64,000 nucleotides of DNA from Cryobacterium glucosi (GTDB lineage Bacteria > Actinomycetota > Actinomycetes > Actinomycetales > Microbacteriaceae): assembly GCF_004402235.1 (NCBI RefSeq), contig NZ_SOFS01000019.1, forward strand, positions 186,001-250,000, in the 5' to 3' direction. Below, one piece after another: positions 33,405-41,679 of this stretch; the first letter of the stretch is position 1; each line of letters begins with the position of its first letter. The notes below the pieces were generated by a model, which searched no databases, had not been told where the DNA came from, and worked only from the letters and a program-made list of their open reading frames with translations. The translations under genes were made by a program, and so were the position numbers.

Positions 33405-34244
33405 ATGTCCCCTGTCGATCCCGCCGCGGCCTTCCCCGGCGTCGTCGAACGCCTCCGCGCGGCGGGATGCGTCTTCGCCGAGGAGGAAGCGGAGCTCCTC
33501 GTTGGCGAGGCCCGGTCGGCGGACGAGCTCGAGGACCTGCTCGAGCGCAGGGTGGGCGGGGAGCCGCTCGAGTACGTCCTCGGCTGGGCGCTGTTCTGCG
33601 GGCTGCGGGTGCACGTCGAACCCGGGGTCTTCGTGCCGCGGCGACGCACGGAGGCGCTTGTGCGCGAGGCCGCAGGGCTCGCCGGTCCCGGTGCGATCGT
33701 CGTCGACCTCTGCTGCGGCACGGGAGCGGTCGGTGCCGCCCTGCTCTCGGCCCTGCCGGGGCTGGGGCTCGACCTCCTGGCGGCGGACCTCGACCCGGTC
33801 GCAGTCCGCTGCGCCCGCGTCAACCTCCCTGGCCGAACCGTGGTCGAGGGCGATCTTTTCGCCCCCCTGCCCCTGGCCCTGCGCGGTCGGATCGCGCTCC
33901 TGCTCGTCAACGCGCCATACGTGCCGACCGGCTCCATCGAGCGGATGCCGCCGGAGGCCCGGGTGCACGAGCACCGGCTGGCGCTCGACGGCGGTTCTGA
34001 CGGGCTCGACGTGCAGCGAAGGGTCGCGGCGGCGGCGGCAGGCTGGCTCGCCCCCGGCGGCCATCTCCTGATCGAGACGAGTGCGCGCCAGGCGCCGGTG
34101 ACGAGCGCGTTGTTCGCCAGGAACGGCCTGCTCCCCCGTACCGCGCACCACGACGACGTCGACGGGACCGTTGTGATCGGCACACGGGTGAGGCCCCCGA
34201 CCCCAGGGGTCGAGGGCCTCTCCCGGACGAGCGGGGCCGGTTAG
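33405..34244 (+). CDS. PrmC/HemK-related protein-(glutamine-N5) methyltransferase
   Basis: A 279-residue class I SAM methyltransferase. The SAM-binding loop [12 protein letters not shown] lies near residue 98, and the substrate-side motif is NAPYVP rather than NPPY. This agrees with the actinobacterial PrmC-related family of unknown substrate, while canonical PrmC (release-factor methylase) has NPPY. The N-terminal [13 protein letters not shown] is the PrmC-like helical lid. I chose ATG 33405, preceded by AAAGG, over the frame extension to 33333. Its stop interlocks with that of icd at 34241-34244 (TTAG), and the icd terminator stem is embedded in its last codons. Confidence 0.82.
   Translation: MSPVDPAAAFPGVVERLRAAGCVFAEEEAELLVGEARSADELEDLLERRVGGEPLEYVLGWALFCGLRVHVEPGVFVPRRRTEALVREAAGLAGPGAIVVDLCCGTGAVGAALLSALPGLGLDLLAADLDPVAVRCARVNLPGRTVVEGDLFAPLPLALRGRIALLLVNAPYVPTGSIERMPPEARVHEHRLALDGGSDGLDVQRRVAAAAAGWLAPGGHLLIETSARQAPVTSALFARNGLLPRTAHHDDVDGTVVIGTRVRPPTPGVEGLSRTSGAG
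34190..34220 (-). terminator. Stem-loop downstream of icd, inside the methyltransferase 3' end
   Basis: A 15-base arm at 34190-34204 (GAGGCCCCCGACCCC) pairs with 34206-34220 with one mismatch. It lies ~20 bases beyond the icd stop on the minus strand but within the coding region of the convergent methyltransferase. Confidence 0.55.
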
Positions 34245-35455
34245 GCCAGGCGCGTCTGCAGGTTCGTCGCGATGGCGGCGAGGAATTCCTCGGTCGTCTG
34301 GTAGCCCTGCTCCGGGCCGACCAGCAATGCGAGGTCCTTGGTCATCTGGCCGCTTTCGACGGTCTTGATGACGACGTCCTCGAGGGTCTCGGCGAACTCG
34401 GCGAGCGCCGGGTTGCCATCGAGCTTGGCCCGGTGCGAGAGGCCGCGGGTCCAGGCATAGATCGAGGCGATCGGGTTCGTCGAGGTGGGCTTGCCCTGCT
34501 GGTGCTGGCGGTAGTGGCGGGTCACGGTGCCGTGCGCTGCCTCTGCCTCAACGACCTTGCCGTCGGGAGTGGAGAGCACGCTCGTCATCAGGCCGAGCGA
34601 GCCGAAGCCCTGCGCGACGGTGTCCGACTGCACGTCGCCGTCGTAGTTCTTGCAGGCCCAGACGTAGCCGCCTTCCCACTTCATGGCGGATGCGACCATG
34701 TCGTCGATCAGGCGGTGCTCGTAGGTGAGGCCGGCAGCCTCATAGCGGGCCTTGAACTCGGTGTCGAAGATCTCCTGGAAGATGTCCTTGAACCGGCCGT
34801 CGTATGCCTTGAGGATGGTGTTCTTGGTCGACAGGTAGACCGGGTAGTTCCGCACGAGGCCGTAGTTGAGCGAGGCACGGGCGAAGTCACGGATCGAGCT
34901 GTCGAGGTTGTACATGCCCATCGCGACACCGCTGCCCGGGGACTGGAAGACCTCGAAGGTCTGCGCCTCCGAGCCGTCCTTCGGCGTGAAGGTCATGCTG
35001 AGCGTGCCCTCCCCCTCGAAGCGGAAGTTCGTGGCGCGGTACTGGTCGCCGAAGGCGTGGCGGCCGATGATGATCGGCTTGTTCCAGCCGGGCACCAGGC
35101 GCGGGATGTTGGAAATGATGATCGGCTCACGGAAGATCGTGCCGCCGAGGATGTTGCGGATCGTGCCGTTGGGAGACGCCCACATCTTCTTGAGGCCGAA
35201 TTCCTCGACCCTGGCCTCGTCCGGGGTGATGGTCGCGCACTTCACGCCGACGCCGTGCTTCTGGATGGCGTGGGCAGCGTCGATCGTGATCTGGTCGTCG
35301 GTCTCATCGCGTTTCTGGATCGACAGGTCGTAGTACTCGAGGTCGATGTCGAGGTACGGGTGGATGAGCGTGTCCTTGATGGCCTGCCAGATGATGCGCG
35401 TCATCTCGTCCCCGTCGAGCTCGACGACGGTGCCTTCAACCTTGATCTTCGCCAA
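34241..35455 (-). CDS. icd: NADP-dependent isocitrate dehydrogenase
   Basis: TCA-cycle enzyme converting isocitrate to 2-oxoglutarate with NADP+. The 404-residue sequence is of the homodimeric eukaryotic-like (type II) [22 protein letters not shown] at the start, [34 protein letters not shown], and [26 protein letters not shown] with the catalytic Asp residues. Start TTG 35455 has GAGGAG upstream; the extension to 35563 would cover the promoter. A TAGAAT -10 and a 24-base palindrome sit upstream. Confidence 0.96.
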   Translation of the reverse strand: MAKIKVEGTVVELDGDEMTRIIWQAIKDTLIHPYLDIDLEYYDLSIQKRDETDDQITIDAAHAIQKHGVGVKCATITPDEARVEEFGLKKMWASPNGTIRNILGGTIFREPIIISNIPRLVPGWNKPIIIGRHAFGDQYRATNFRFEGEGTLSMTFTPKDGSEAQTFEVFQSPGSGVAMGMYNLDSSIRDFARASLNYGLVRNYPVYLSTKNTILKAYDGRFKDIFQEIFDTEFKARYEAAGLTYEHRLIDDMVASAMKWEGGYVWACKNYDGDVQSDTVAQGFGSLGLMTSVLSTPDGKVVEAEAAHGTVTRHYRQHQQGKPTSTNPIASIYAWTRGLSHRAKLDGNPALAEFAETLEDVVIKTVESGQMTKDLALLVGPEQGYQTTEEFLAAIATNLQTRLA

Positions 35456-35496
35456 TGAATTCTCCTCAGAATGGTACCGGCCACGTGGCCGAGCCA

Positions 35497-35502
35497 ATTC
35501 TA
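35497..35502 (-). promoter_or_regulatory. Probable icd -10 element
   Basis: TAGAAT on the minus strand. The upstream palindrome at 35515-35538 lies where the -35 region would be (17 bases to TCGAGA), so binding there should affect transcription. Confidence 0.5.
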
Positions 35503-35514
35503 CAAGGCCCCCGC

Positions 35515-35538
35515 AACTGTCTCGACATCGAGACAGTT
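35515..35538. promoter_or_regulatory. 24-bp palindromic operator upstream of icd
   Basis: AACTGTCTCGA and TCGAGACAGTT face each other across CA. The core TCGACATCGAGACA recurs, with one base change, upstream of sucC (54768-54784), so a shared TCA-cycle regulator is likely. Confidence 0.6.
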
Positions 35539-35608
35539 TTCGGTCCGGTCCTGCCCGGCGCACAAAACCCGACTACCACGCCGGTCAGCCGCAGGTTAGC
35601 CTGTTGCC

Positions 35609-36061
35609 ATGGGTGAACTACGTCTGGAAGAACTGTCCGCACGCAACATTGTTGCGGCCAATAGCCTCAGTCTCAAACCGGGCCAGGAGCTGTACATCGC
35701 TCCCGTCTCCTATGCGGTGGCGGCTTCCGTGATCAATCCCGCGACCGCGTGGCAGCGCGTCGTGTTGCTCGACGGCGAGGTGGCCGGGTTCATCCACGGC
35801 AACTTCGACCCCGATTCGGAGCACGAGGAATTCCGGGCCTGCATCTGGAGGATCAACGTAGACGCGAGCGCCCAGGGCAAGGGCGTCGGCAAATTCGCAG
35901 CGGAGTCACTCGCCCAGGAGGCCAGGAAGCGGGGCTTCGACCACATCACCGTGATCTGGGAACCCGGCGAAGAAGGACCGGAGTCGTTCTTCCACCGGAT
36001 CGGCTTCGTCGACATCGGCGAGACGGCATACGGCGAGATGATCGGTTCGCTCAAGCTGTAG
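35609..36061 (+). CDS. GNAT-family N-acetyltransferase
   Basis: A 150-residue acetyltransferase. The acetyl-CoA pyrophosphate-binding segment is WRINVDASAQGKGVGKFAAESLAQEARKRG (Q-x-x-G-x-G), and ESFFHRIGF near the C-terminus is the usual final strand of the fold. Substrate unknown; amino-group acetylation of a small molecule such as a polyamine or of a protein is possible. Divergent from icd and 22 bases before the alkyltransferase-like gene, so the two may be co-transcribed. Confidence 0.82.
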   Translation: MGELRLEELSARNIVAANSLSLKPGQELYIAPVSYAVAASVINPATAWQRVVLLDGEVAGFIHGNFDPDSEHEEFRACIWRINVDASAQGKGVGKFAAESLAQEARKRGFDHITVIWEPGEEGPESFFHRIGFVDIGETAYGEMIGSLKL

Positions 36062-36083
36062 CGGCCAGACGGTTCCGCCGGCC

Positions 36084-36407
36084 ATGCGCCTCGCCCCCGA
36101 CAGCGACTTCGTCACGCATGTCCTCGGCATCGTCGACTCGATTCCCGCCGGGCGGGTGATGACCTACGGCGACGTCGCGGCGGTGCTCGGCTCTCGCGGC
36201 GCCCGTGTCGTCGGCCAGATCATGGCGCACTATGGGGCGGATGTCCCCTGGTGGCGGGTGGTCCGGGCCGGCGGCCACCCGCCGGTCGCGCACGAGGCCA
36301 GGGCGCTGCCGCACTACCGCGAAGAAGGCACCCCGCTCGTCCTCCTGGGCACCGCGGAGTCCGGCTACCGGGTCGATTACCGGGCTGCGCGCTGGTCACC
36401 GACCTGA
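36084..36407 (+). CDS. Alkyltransferase-like (ATL) DNA repair protein
   Basis: A 107-residue protein with the C-terminal domain fold of O6-alkylguanine-DNA methyltransferase (MGMT). The helix-turn-helix region reads GDVAAVLGSRGARVVGQIM with the Arg finger. The MGMT active-site PCHRV is replaced by P55-W56-W57-R58-V59, so no alkyl acceptor Cys exists. ATL proteins flip out and bind O6-alkylguanine and hand it to nucleotide excision repair. The His-to-Trp change beside the Cys-to-Trp change is unusual compared with the common PWHRV. Confidence 0.88.
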   Translation: MRLAPDSDFVTHVLGIVDSIPAGRVMTYGDVAAVLGSRGARVVGQIMAHYGADVPWWRVVRAGGHPPVAHEARALPHYREEGTPLVLLGTAESGYRVDYRAARWSPT

Positions 36408-36450
36408 CCTGCCCCTCGCGGGCACCGCCGGCACCGGGTACGGTGCCCGC

Positions 36451-36870
36451 ATGGACAGTGCAGAAGGCTTTCAGGACCCCGTCGTCACCAATCCCGGCCT
36501 CTACCGGGTGATCCTCGAGAATGAGCGGGTACGCGTCCTCGAATACCGGGACACGCCCGGTGCCGCGACCGCGCCGCACCGGCATCCGGACAGTGTCATG
36601 GTCACCCTGAGCGAATTCAGCCGGCGGATCTCGTCGGACGGCCGCGCCGTCGACGTCGAGCTTCCCGCCGGGGTCGCACGATGGCTTCCCGCCCAGGAAC
36701 ACACCGGTGCGAACACCGGCCATACCGACACGCACTCGATCTTCATCGAACTCAAGGAGCCTTCGCGGCATCCCCGAGGGCGCACGGACGAGCGGCCGCT
36801 CGGGCCGCAGTCCGCCGCACCGTCGACGCCGGACACCGACGATGAGGCGAACGTCTGGGGCTTCTCCTAG
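36451..36870 (+). CDS. Cupin-domain protein (tandem copy 1)
   Basis: A 139-residue single cupin barrel. YRVILENERVRVLEYRDTPG leads into the metal-binding PHRHPDSVMVTLS (HxH then a downstream His), and QEHTGANTGHTDTHSIFIELK forms the second motif. The tail is acidic and ends NVWGFS. It is a close paralogue of the next gene at 36903 and probably arose by tandem duplication. Metal-dependent small-molecule binding or an isomerase/dioxygenase role is possible; nothing in the context decides. Confidence 0.8.
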   Translation: MDSAEGFQDPVVTNPGLYRVILENERVRVLEYRDTPGAATAPHRHPDSVMVTLSEFSRRISSDGRAVDVELPAGVARWLPAQEHTGANTGHTDTHSIFIELKEPSRHPRGRTDERPLGPQSAAPSTPDTDDEANVWGFS

Positions 36871-36902
36871 CGCGCCGCAGGCAAACGGTGTTAGCGTGCG
36901 GC

Positions 36903-37340
36903 ATGTCCAGTGAACAGAACGCCACACAGTCCCTCGATCCGCTCGTGACGGATCCCGGCGTCTACCGGGTATTGCTCGAAAACGACCGCGTTCGCGTGCT
37001 CGAATTCCTTGATGCCCCCGGCGACACCACCAACCCGCACGAGCACCCAGACAGCGTGATGATCACGCTGAGCGCATACTCCCGGAGGCTCTCCTTCGAA
37101 GGCAGGGAGGTCGATGTCGAACTCCCGGCCGGCGAGACCGCCTGGCTCCCTGCCCAGGAACACGCCGGCGTGAACATCGGCACCACGCCGACCCACGCGA
37201 TCTTCGTCGAGCTCAAGGAACAGGCCGTGCGCGCCCCCGATCCCAGCCTGCACCCGCTCGGGCCGGCGCCGCGCCCGCTGATCGGCATCCCGTTGTCGGA
37301 CGCCTCGAGCGACGAGGAGAAGGCCTGGGGCTTCGCCTAG
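36903..37340 (+). CDS. Cupin-domain protein (tandem copy 2)
   Basis: A 145-residue cupin paralogous to the gene at 36451: YRVLLENDRVRVLEFLDAPG, PHEHPDSVMITLS (HxH with Glu between), QEHAGVNIGTTPTHAIFVELK and a WGFA C-terminus match copy 1 in order. ATG 36903 has no strong ribosome binding site. The copies differ in the HRH/HEH metal motif, which may reflect different ligand chemistry. The gap between them is 32 bases, so they are probably co-transcribed. Confidence 0.8.
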   Translation: MSSEQNATQSLDPLVTDPGVYRVLLENDRVRVLEFLDAPGDTTNPHEHPDSVMITLSAYSRRLSFEGREVDVELPAGETAWLPAQEHAGVNIGTTPTHAIFVELKEQAVRAPDPSLHPLGPAPRPLIGIPLSDASSDEEKAWGFA

Positions 37341-37359
37341 GCCGGTCTCCCCTGCCGGC

Positions 37360-38496
37360 TCAGGCCGGCAGGCACCAGTCGCCTGACCGCATGGTCGCGG
37401 TGACGTAGAGCCCGGCATCGAGGACGATCAGGTCGGCCGGCTGCCCCGCGGCGAGGCGGCCGCAGTCGGTGAGGCCGATCATGTCGGCCGGGTTCTGCGT
37501 GGCCGCTCGCACCGCCGTGGCGAGGTCGACCCCTGCCGTGTGCACGGCGAACCGGACGGCCTCGCTCAGGGTGAGGACACTGCCGGCGATCGTCCCGTCC
37601 GCGAGGCGCGCTTCACCGTCGAGCACGCTGACGGGGAGGCCGCCGAGGGTGTATTCGCCCTCGTCCGCACCGGCCGCGGCCATCGCGTCGGTCACGAACA
37701 CCGGTCGCGACGGGCTCTGCGTGATGAAGCGGACGACCGCGGGATGCAGGTGCACCCCGTCTGCGATCAGTTCGGCGAACACGGCGGGGTTCTCGAGCAG
37801 CGCGAGGGACGGCCCGGGTTCCCGATGGTGCAGGGGACGCATCGCGTTGAAGAGATGCGTGCCCGCCGTGGCCCCCGCCTGGATCGCCTGCCTGGTCATG
37901 TCGTCATTGGCGTCGGTGTGGCCGATCGCGGCGACCGCGCCGTATCCGACGATCCGCCGGACGGCGTCGAGCCCGCCCGGGAGCTCAGGGGCGATCGTGA
38001 CCATGCGCACCGTGCCGTGGCCGGCGCGCATGAGGCGGTCGATGCTGTCCCTGTCGGGCACCCGGAGCAGCTCCGCCGTGTGGGCGCCCCGATGGATCGG
38101 GCTCAGCCAGGGTCCTTCGAGGTGGATTCCTGCGAGCAGGCCGGAATCGACGAGGTCGGCGAGGCCGGCCACCAGGCGTTCCATCTCATCGAGCGGTGCC
38201 GTGACGAGGCTCGCCATCAGCGTGGTCGTGCCGTGTTCCCGGTGGGTCGCCGCGATCCCGGCCGCCGCGATCTCCGTGTCGGCATCGTTGAAGCTGAATC
38301 CGCCGCCGCCGTGATTGTGCACGTCGACGAAGCCGGGGGCGAGGATCCCGTCCGGGTAGTGGGCATCGGCGACGCGCGGCGGGAGGCCGGCGCCGACGGC
38401 GATGATCCGTCCGGCCCTGACCTCGACCCAGCCAGGGGTGTGCACGGCGTCCGCGGCGACGACCGTGCCGGCGCTGAGCAGAATCGAGTCGGCCAC
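37360..38496 (-). CDS. nagA: N-acetylglucosamine-6-phosphate deacetylase
   Basis: Removes acetate from GlcNAc-6-P. The 378-residue protein is an amidohydrolase TIM barrel: FVDVHNHGGGGFSF (HxH metal ligands), GIHLEGPWLSPIHRGAH, GHTDAND, HLFNAMRPLHHREPG, VTDAMAAAG and the C-terminal composite domain. GTG 38496 lies 4 bases after the nagB stop, so it is translationally coupled. Third enzyme gene of the dasR-nagE-nagB-nagA operon. Confidence 0.94.
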   Translation of the reverse strand: MADSILLSAGTVVAADAVHTPGWVEVRAGRIIAVGAGLPPRVADAHYPDGILAPGFVDVHNHGGGGFSFNDADTEIAAAGIAATHREHGTTTLMASLVTAPLDEMERLVAGLADLVDSGLLAGIHLEGPWLSPIHRGAHTAELLRVPDRDSIDRLMRAGHGTVRMVTIAPELPGGLDAVRRIVGYGAVAAIGHTDANDDMTRQAIQAGATAGTHLFNAMRPLHHREPGPSLALLENPAVFAELIADGVHLHPAVVRFITQSPSRPVFVTDAMAAAGADEGEYTLGGLPVSVLDGEARLADGTIAGSVLTLSEAVRFAVHTAGVDLATAVRAATQNPADMIGLTDCGRLAAGQPADLIVLDAGLYVTATMRSGDWCLPA

Positions 38497-38500
38497 GGGG

Positions 38501-39286
38501 TTAGATTCCCTGCCAGGCGTACTTGTGGGCGTATGCGTATGCGTAGTAGTCCCGGTTGGCGAGGCGGGATGCCGCGGCCTCGTCGACGAGGACGGTCACG
38601 TGCGGGTGAAGCTGGATGACCGAACCGGGCTTGCTCGATGAGACCGGTCCCTCGACGGCGGACGCGATCGCATCCGCTTTCTCTTCGCCGAACGCGAGCA
38701 GGATGAGGTGCCTGGCGCGGCGAATCGTGCCGAGGCCCTGGGTCATGCAGTGGATCGGCACGTCATCGGGAGAGGCGAAGAAGCGCGCGTTGTCGATCCG
38801 GGTCTTCTCGGTCAGGGTCTTGATCCGCGTGACGGACGCGAAGGAGGAACCCGGCTCGTTGAAGCCGACGTGACCGGTCTGCCCGATACCGAGGATCTGC
38901 ACGTCGACGCCGCCGGCCGCGACGATGGCGGCCTCGTAGTCGAGTCCGGCGGTCTCGAGGGTGGCCACGTCGCCGTTCGGGGTACGGATGTTCGCGGGGT
39001 CGAGGCCGAGGGGCACGACGACGTCGCGGGTGATGACGGCGCGGTAGCTCTCCGGGTGCCCTGCGGGCAGCCCGACGTATTCGTCCAGGGCGAAACCGCG
39101 CACGCGGGACATGTCGAGGGGCTCCTCCGCGAGGGAGGCTGCGAGCGCCGCGTACACGGAGAGCGGCGTGGACCCCGTGGCCAGGCCGAGGACGGCATCC
39201 GGCTTGCGCATGATCAGGGCACGGATGGATGCCGCAGCAAGCGTTCCCGCTGCGGTCTCGGTGTCGAGGACGATTACTTCAGCCAA
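38501..39286 (-). CDS. nagB: Glucosamine-6-phosphate deaminase
   Basis: Converts glucosamine-6-P to fructose-6-P and ammonia. The 261-residue protein carries VLGLATGSTPLSVYAAL (phosphate loop), FALDEYVGLPAGHPESY and QILGIGQTGHVGFNEPGSSF, the NagB active-site set. TTG 39286 is the start, with GGAG upstream. It is preceded by the strong hairpin at 39328-39359, which separates it from nagE. Confidence 0.95.
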   Translation of the reverse strand: MAEVIVLDTETAAGTLAAASIRALIMRKPDAVLGLATGSTPLSVYAALAASLAEEPLDMSRVRGFALDEYVGLPAGHPESYRAVITRDVVVPLGLDPANIRTPNGDVATLETAGLDYEAAIVAAGGVDVQILGIGQTGHVGFNEPGSSFASVTRIKTLTEKTRIDNARFFASPDDVPIHCMTQGLGTIRRARHLILLAFGEEKADAIASAVEGPVSSSKPGSVIQLHPHVTVLVDEAAASRLANRDYYAYAYAHKYAWQGI

Positions 39287-39327
39287 TGTTCTGCTCCAGT
39301 TTCACAATGATGGTGCATGGTGGTGCT

Positions 39328-39359
39328 GCCGGGGTCGCGGGCTCGCCCGCGACCCCGGC
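39328..39359 (-). terminator. Strong intra-operon hairpin between nagE and nagB
   Basis: Perfect 15-base arms (GCCGGGGTCGCGGGC at 39328-39342; complement at 39345-39359) with a 2-base loop, directly after the nagE stop. It could cause partial termination or stabilise the upstream mRNA, giving nagE and nagB-nagA different levels. Confidence 0.65.
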
Positions 39360-39369
39360 GTTGGTGGGA

Positions 39370-40614
39370 TTAGACCGTCGTGGACGACGCGGAGTCGGGC
39401 ACTGTCGCGTCGGGGACCTCGTCCTCGCCGCGACCGGGGGTCTTCAGGTTCCACTTGCGGATCACGAAGCGGAACAGGAAGTAGTAGATGCCGGCGTACG
39501 CGAGCCCGATCGGGATGAGCAGCAGCGGCTTCTCGGCCAGGCCGAAGTTGAGCACGTAGTCGAACGTGCCCGCGCTGAAGGTGAACCCGTCCCTGATCCC
39601 GAGGGCGTTCACGAGGGCGAGCGAGGATCCGGTCAGCACCGCGTGGATGAGGTAGAGCGGGAACGCGACGAACATGAAGGAGAACTCGAGGGGCTCCGTG
39701 ACGCCGGTGAGCATGGCGGTGAGCGCACCGGAGAGCATGATGCCGCCGACGATCTTCTTCTGGGACGGCTTGGCCTCCTGCCAGATGGCGAGGGCTCCGG
39801 CCGGCAGCGCGAACATCATGATCGGGAAGAATCCGGTCATGAAGGAGCCGGCGGTCGGGTCGCCGGCGAAGAACCGGGCGATGTCACCGTGCGCGCCGTT
39901 GAAGTCGCCGATCACGAACCACATCACCGAGTTGAGGATGTGGTGCAGGCCGACGGGGATGAGCAGCCGGTTGGTCGTGCCGTAGAGGAAGCCGCCCCAG
40001 ATGTTGTTGGAGGAGACGAACTCGCCGAAGCCGGAGAGACCGGTCGCGAAGGCGGGGTAGACGAAGGCCAGCAGGACGCCGAGAACGAGTGCCGTGCCTG
40101 CGGTGACGATCGGAACGAACCGGCGGCCGCCGAAGAAGGCCAGGTAGCTCGGTAGGGAGATCCGGTGGAAGCGCTGCCAGAGCAAGGCGGAGGTGATGCC
40201 GATCAGGATGCCGCCGAGCACGCTGTAATTGACCAGCACCTGTTTCCCGCCCGCTGCGGGCAGTCCGAGGACCAGAGGCGACATCGCCTCGCCGACCTTG
40301 GAGAAGACGAGGTAGCCGACGACGGCGGCAAGGGCTGTCGATCCGTCGGACTTCTTCGCGAAGCCGATCGCGACGCCGACCGCGAAGAGCAGCGGTAGAG
40401 CGTCGAAGAGGGCACCGCCCGCCGAGGCGATCACGGCCGCCCCGGTTTCGAAGCCCGGGATGCGCCCGAGCAGGTCGGGCTGGCCGAGGCGGAGCAGAAG
40501 GCCGGCAGCGGGCAGTGCGGCGATCGGCAGCATGAGGCTGCGACCGACTCGTTGAAGTTGCGCGAGGCCGGGGAACGGCCGTTTCGTCCCGGCGTCTACG
40601 GTGATGCTGGACAT
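39370..40614 (-). CDS. nagE: PTS transporter EIIC component for N-acetylglucosamine
   Basis: A 414-residue membrane protein, the EIIC half of a glucose/GlcNAc-superfamily phosphotransferase permease. Diagnostic strings are LMLPIAALPAAGLLLRLGQPDLL, FAVGVAIGFAKKSDGSTALAAVVGYLVF, GLHHILNSVMWF, MMFALPAGALAIWQEA and TGVTEPLEFSFMFVAFPLYLIHAVLTGSS. The EIIB and EIIA functions are encoded separately on the divergent operon at 41680-42404. AGGAGG lies before ATG 40614. The neighbouring dasR and nagBA genes support GlcNAc as substrate. Confidence 0.92.
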   Translation of the reverse strand: MSSITVDAGTKRPFPGLAQLQRVGRSLMLPIAALPAAGLLLRLGQPDLLGRIPGFETGAAVIASAGGALFDALPLLFAVGVAIGFAKKSDGSTALAAVVGYLVFSKVGEAMSPLVLGLPAAGGKQVLVNYSVLGGILIGITSALLWQRFHRISLPSYLAFFGGRRFVPIVTAGTALVLGVLLAFVYPAFATGLSGFGEFVSSNNIWGGFLYGTTNRLLIPVGLHHILNSVMWFVIGDFNGAHGDIARFFAGDPTAGSFMTGFFPIMMFALPAGALAIWQEAKPSQKKIVGGIMLSGALTAMLTGVTEPLEFSFMFVAFPLYLIHAVLTGSSLALVNALGIRDGFTFSAGTFDYVLNFGLAEKPLLLIPIGLAYAGIYYFLFRFVIRKWNLKTPGRGEDEVPDATVPDSASSTTV

Positions 40615-40670
40615 TGATTTCCTCCTGGTGGTGCGTTGTCGGTATGGATGTTGCGTGGGTGGTCTGTGGG

Positions 40671-41417
40671 TCAGGGCTGGTGCTGCAGGTTGAGCGTCAT
40701 GTGGATCTGGTAGCGGTCGCCGCGGTACCACGAGGTGACATGTTCGAGGAAGGCGGACCCGGCGGACGACGTCCGACGGAAGACCATCACGGGGGCGTTG
40801 GCGGCGATGCCGAGGGTGGCGGCGAGCAGGGCGTCGGCGCCCTCCGCCCAGACGGCCTGTTCCGCGTTGTCGATCCGGAGGCCGTATTCGGTCGCGAACG
40901 TCGCGTACAGGGACCGGGTCAGGTCTTTGGCGCCGAGGTCGGGGAGCAGCTCTGCGGGGTAGTAGCCGCGTTCGAGTGCCATCGGCACCCCGTCGGCGAG
41001 CCGGAGTCTTTCGATCTCAAGTACCTGGGCGCCCGCGCCGAGTCCGAGGGCGGCCCGTACCGCGAGGGGCGCTTCGACCAACCGGGACGAACGCACGATC
41101 GTCGCGGGGACGAGGCCGCGCCGGCGCATGTCCTCCGTGAAGGACGCGAGGTGCAGGTCGCTCTGCACGCGTTCGCCGGCCACGAAGGTGCCCTTGCCCT
41201 GCACCCGGTAGAGCACGCCCTCCTCGACGAGCTGGCGGATCGCTTCGCGCACGGTCGAGCGACTGACTCCGTACCGCGTCATGAGCTTCCGCTCCGGCGG
41301 GATCGCGGCGTGGGGAGCGAGGCTGGTCTCGACCAGCTCCTCCAGGATCGAGCGCAGCTGGGCGTGTTTGGAGACCGGTCCTGATTCCAGAACCGGGGCC
41401 TCATCGATGTCGGTCAT
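40671..41417 (-). CDS. dasR: DasR-like GntR/UTRA regulator of GlcNAc metabolism
   Basis: A 248-residue regulator. The N-terminal GntR winged helix (residues ~17-75: KHAQLRSILEELVET...IPPERKLMTRYGVSRSTVREAIRQLVEEGVLYRVQGKGTFV) is followed by a UTRA effector domain (VLEIERLRLADGVPMALERGYYP). DasR-type proteins bind GlcNAc-6-P or GlcN-6-P and repress chitin/GlcNAc genes. ATG 41417 has GGAGGA upstream. It leads the nagE-nagB-nagA transcript and faces dre-like operators at 41463-41503. Confidence 0.88.
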   Translation of the reverse strand: MTDIDEAPVLESGPVSKHAQLRSILEELVETSLAPHAAIPPERKLMTRYGVSRSTVREAIRQLVEEGVLYRVQGKGTFVAGERVQSDLHLASFTEDMRRRGLVPATIVRSSRLVEAPLAVRAALGLGAGAQVLEIERLRLADGVPMALERGYYPAELLPDLGAKDLTRSLYATFATEYGLRIDNAEQAVWAEGADALLAATLGIAANAPVMVFRRTSSAGSAFLEHVTSWYRGDRYQIHMTLNLQHQP

Positions 41418-41462
41418 CTCGCTGCGTCCTCCGAAAGGTTGGGGTGTGTAGATACCAGCATA

Positions 41463-41503
41463 GGACCACTTTCGCTTTGTGGTCCGTACTGGTACGATCC
41501 AAT
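41463..41503. promoter_or_regulatory. DasR-type operators and divergent nag promoter
   Basis: GGACCAC (41463-41469) and GTGGTCC (41479-41485) form an inverted repeat, and ACTGGTACGATCCAAT (41488-41503) resembles the DasR dre consensus (ACTGGTCTAGACCACT). On the plus strand TTTCGC (41470-41475) and TACGAT (41493-41498), spaced by 17 bases, form a plausible promoter for the EIIB-EIIA operon that both sites overlap, consistent with repression. Confidence 0.6.
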
Positions 41504-41679
41504 AGTTCGATGATGAAGCCGCGGCACCCTGCTTGTCAAGACCCCCAGCCGCTCGGGTTCTCCGAGAACACCCGAAACCGAATCAGACAGGGCGCAGACT
41601 TGGCTCACGGCCGGAACGCTTCGCGCGTATCCAAGCCGCTGCAGCCGGTTCCCGGCCCACCATCACTGGAGGAAACACC

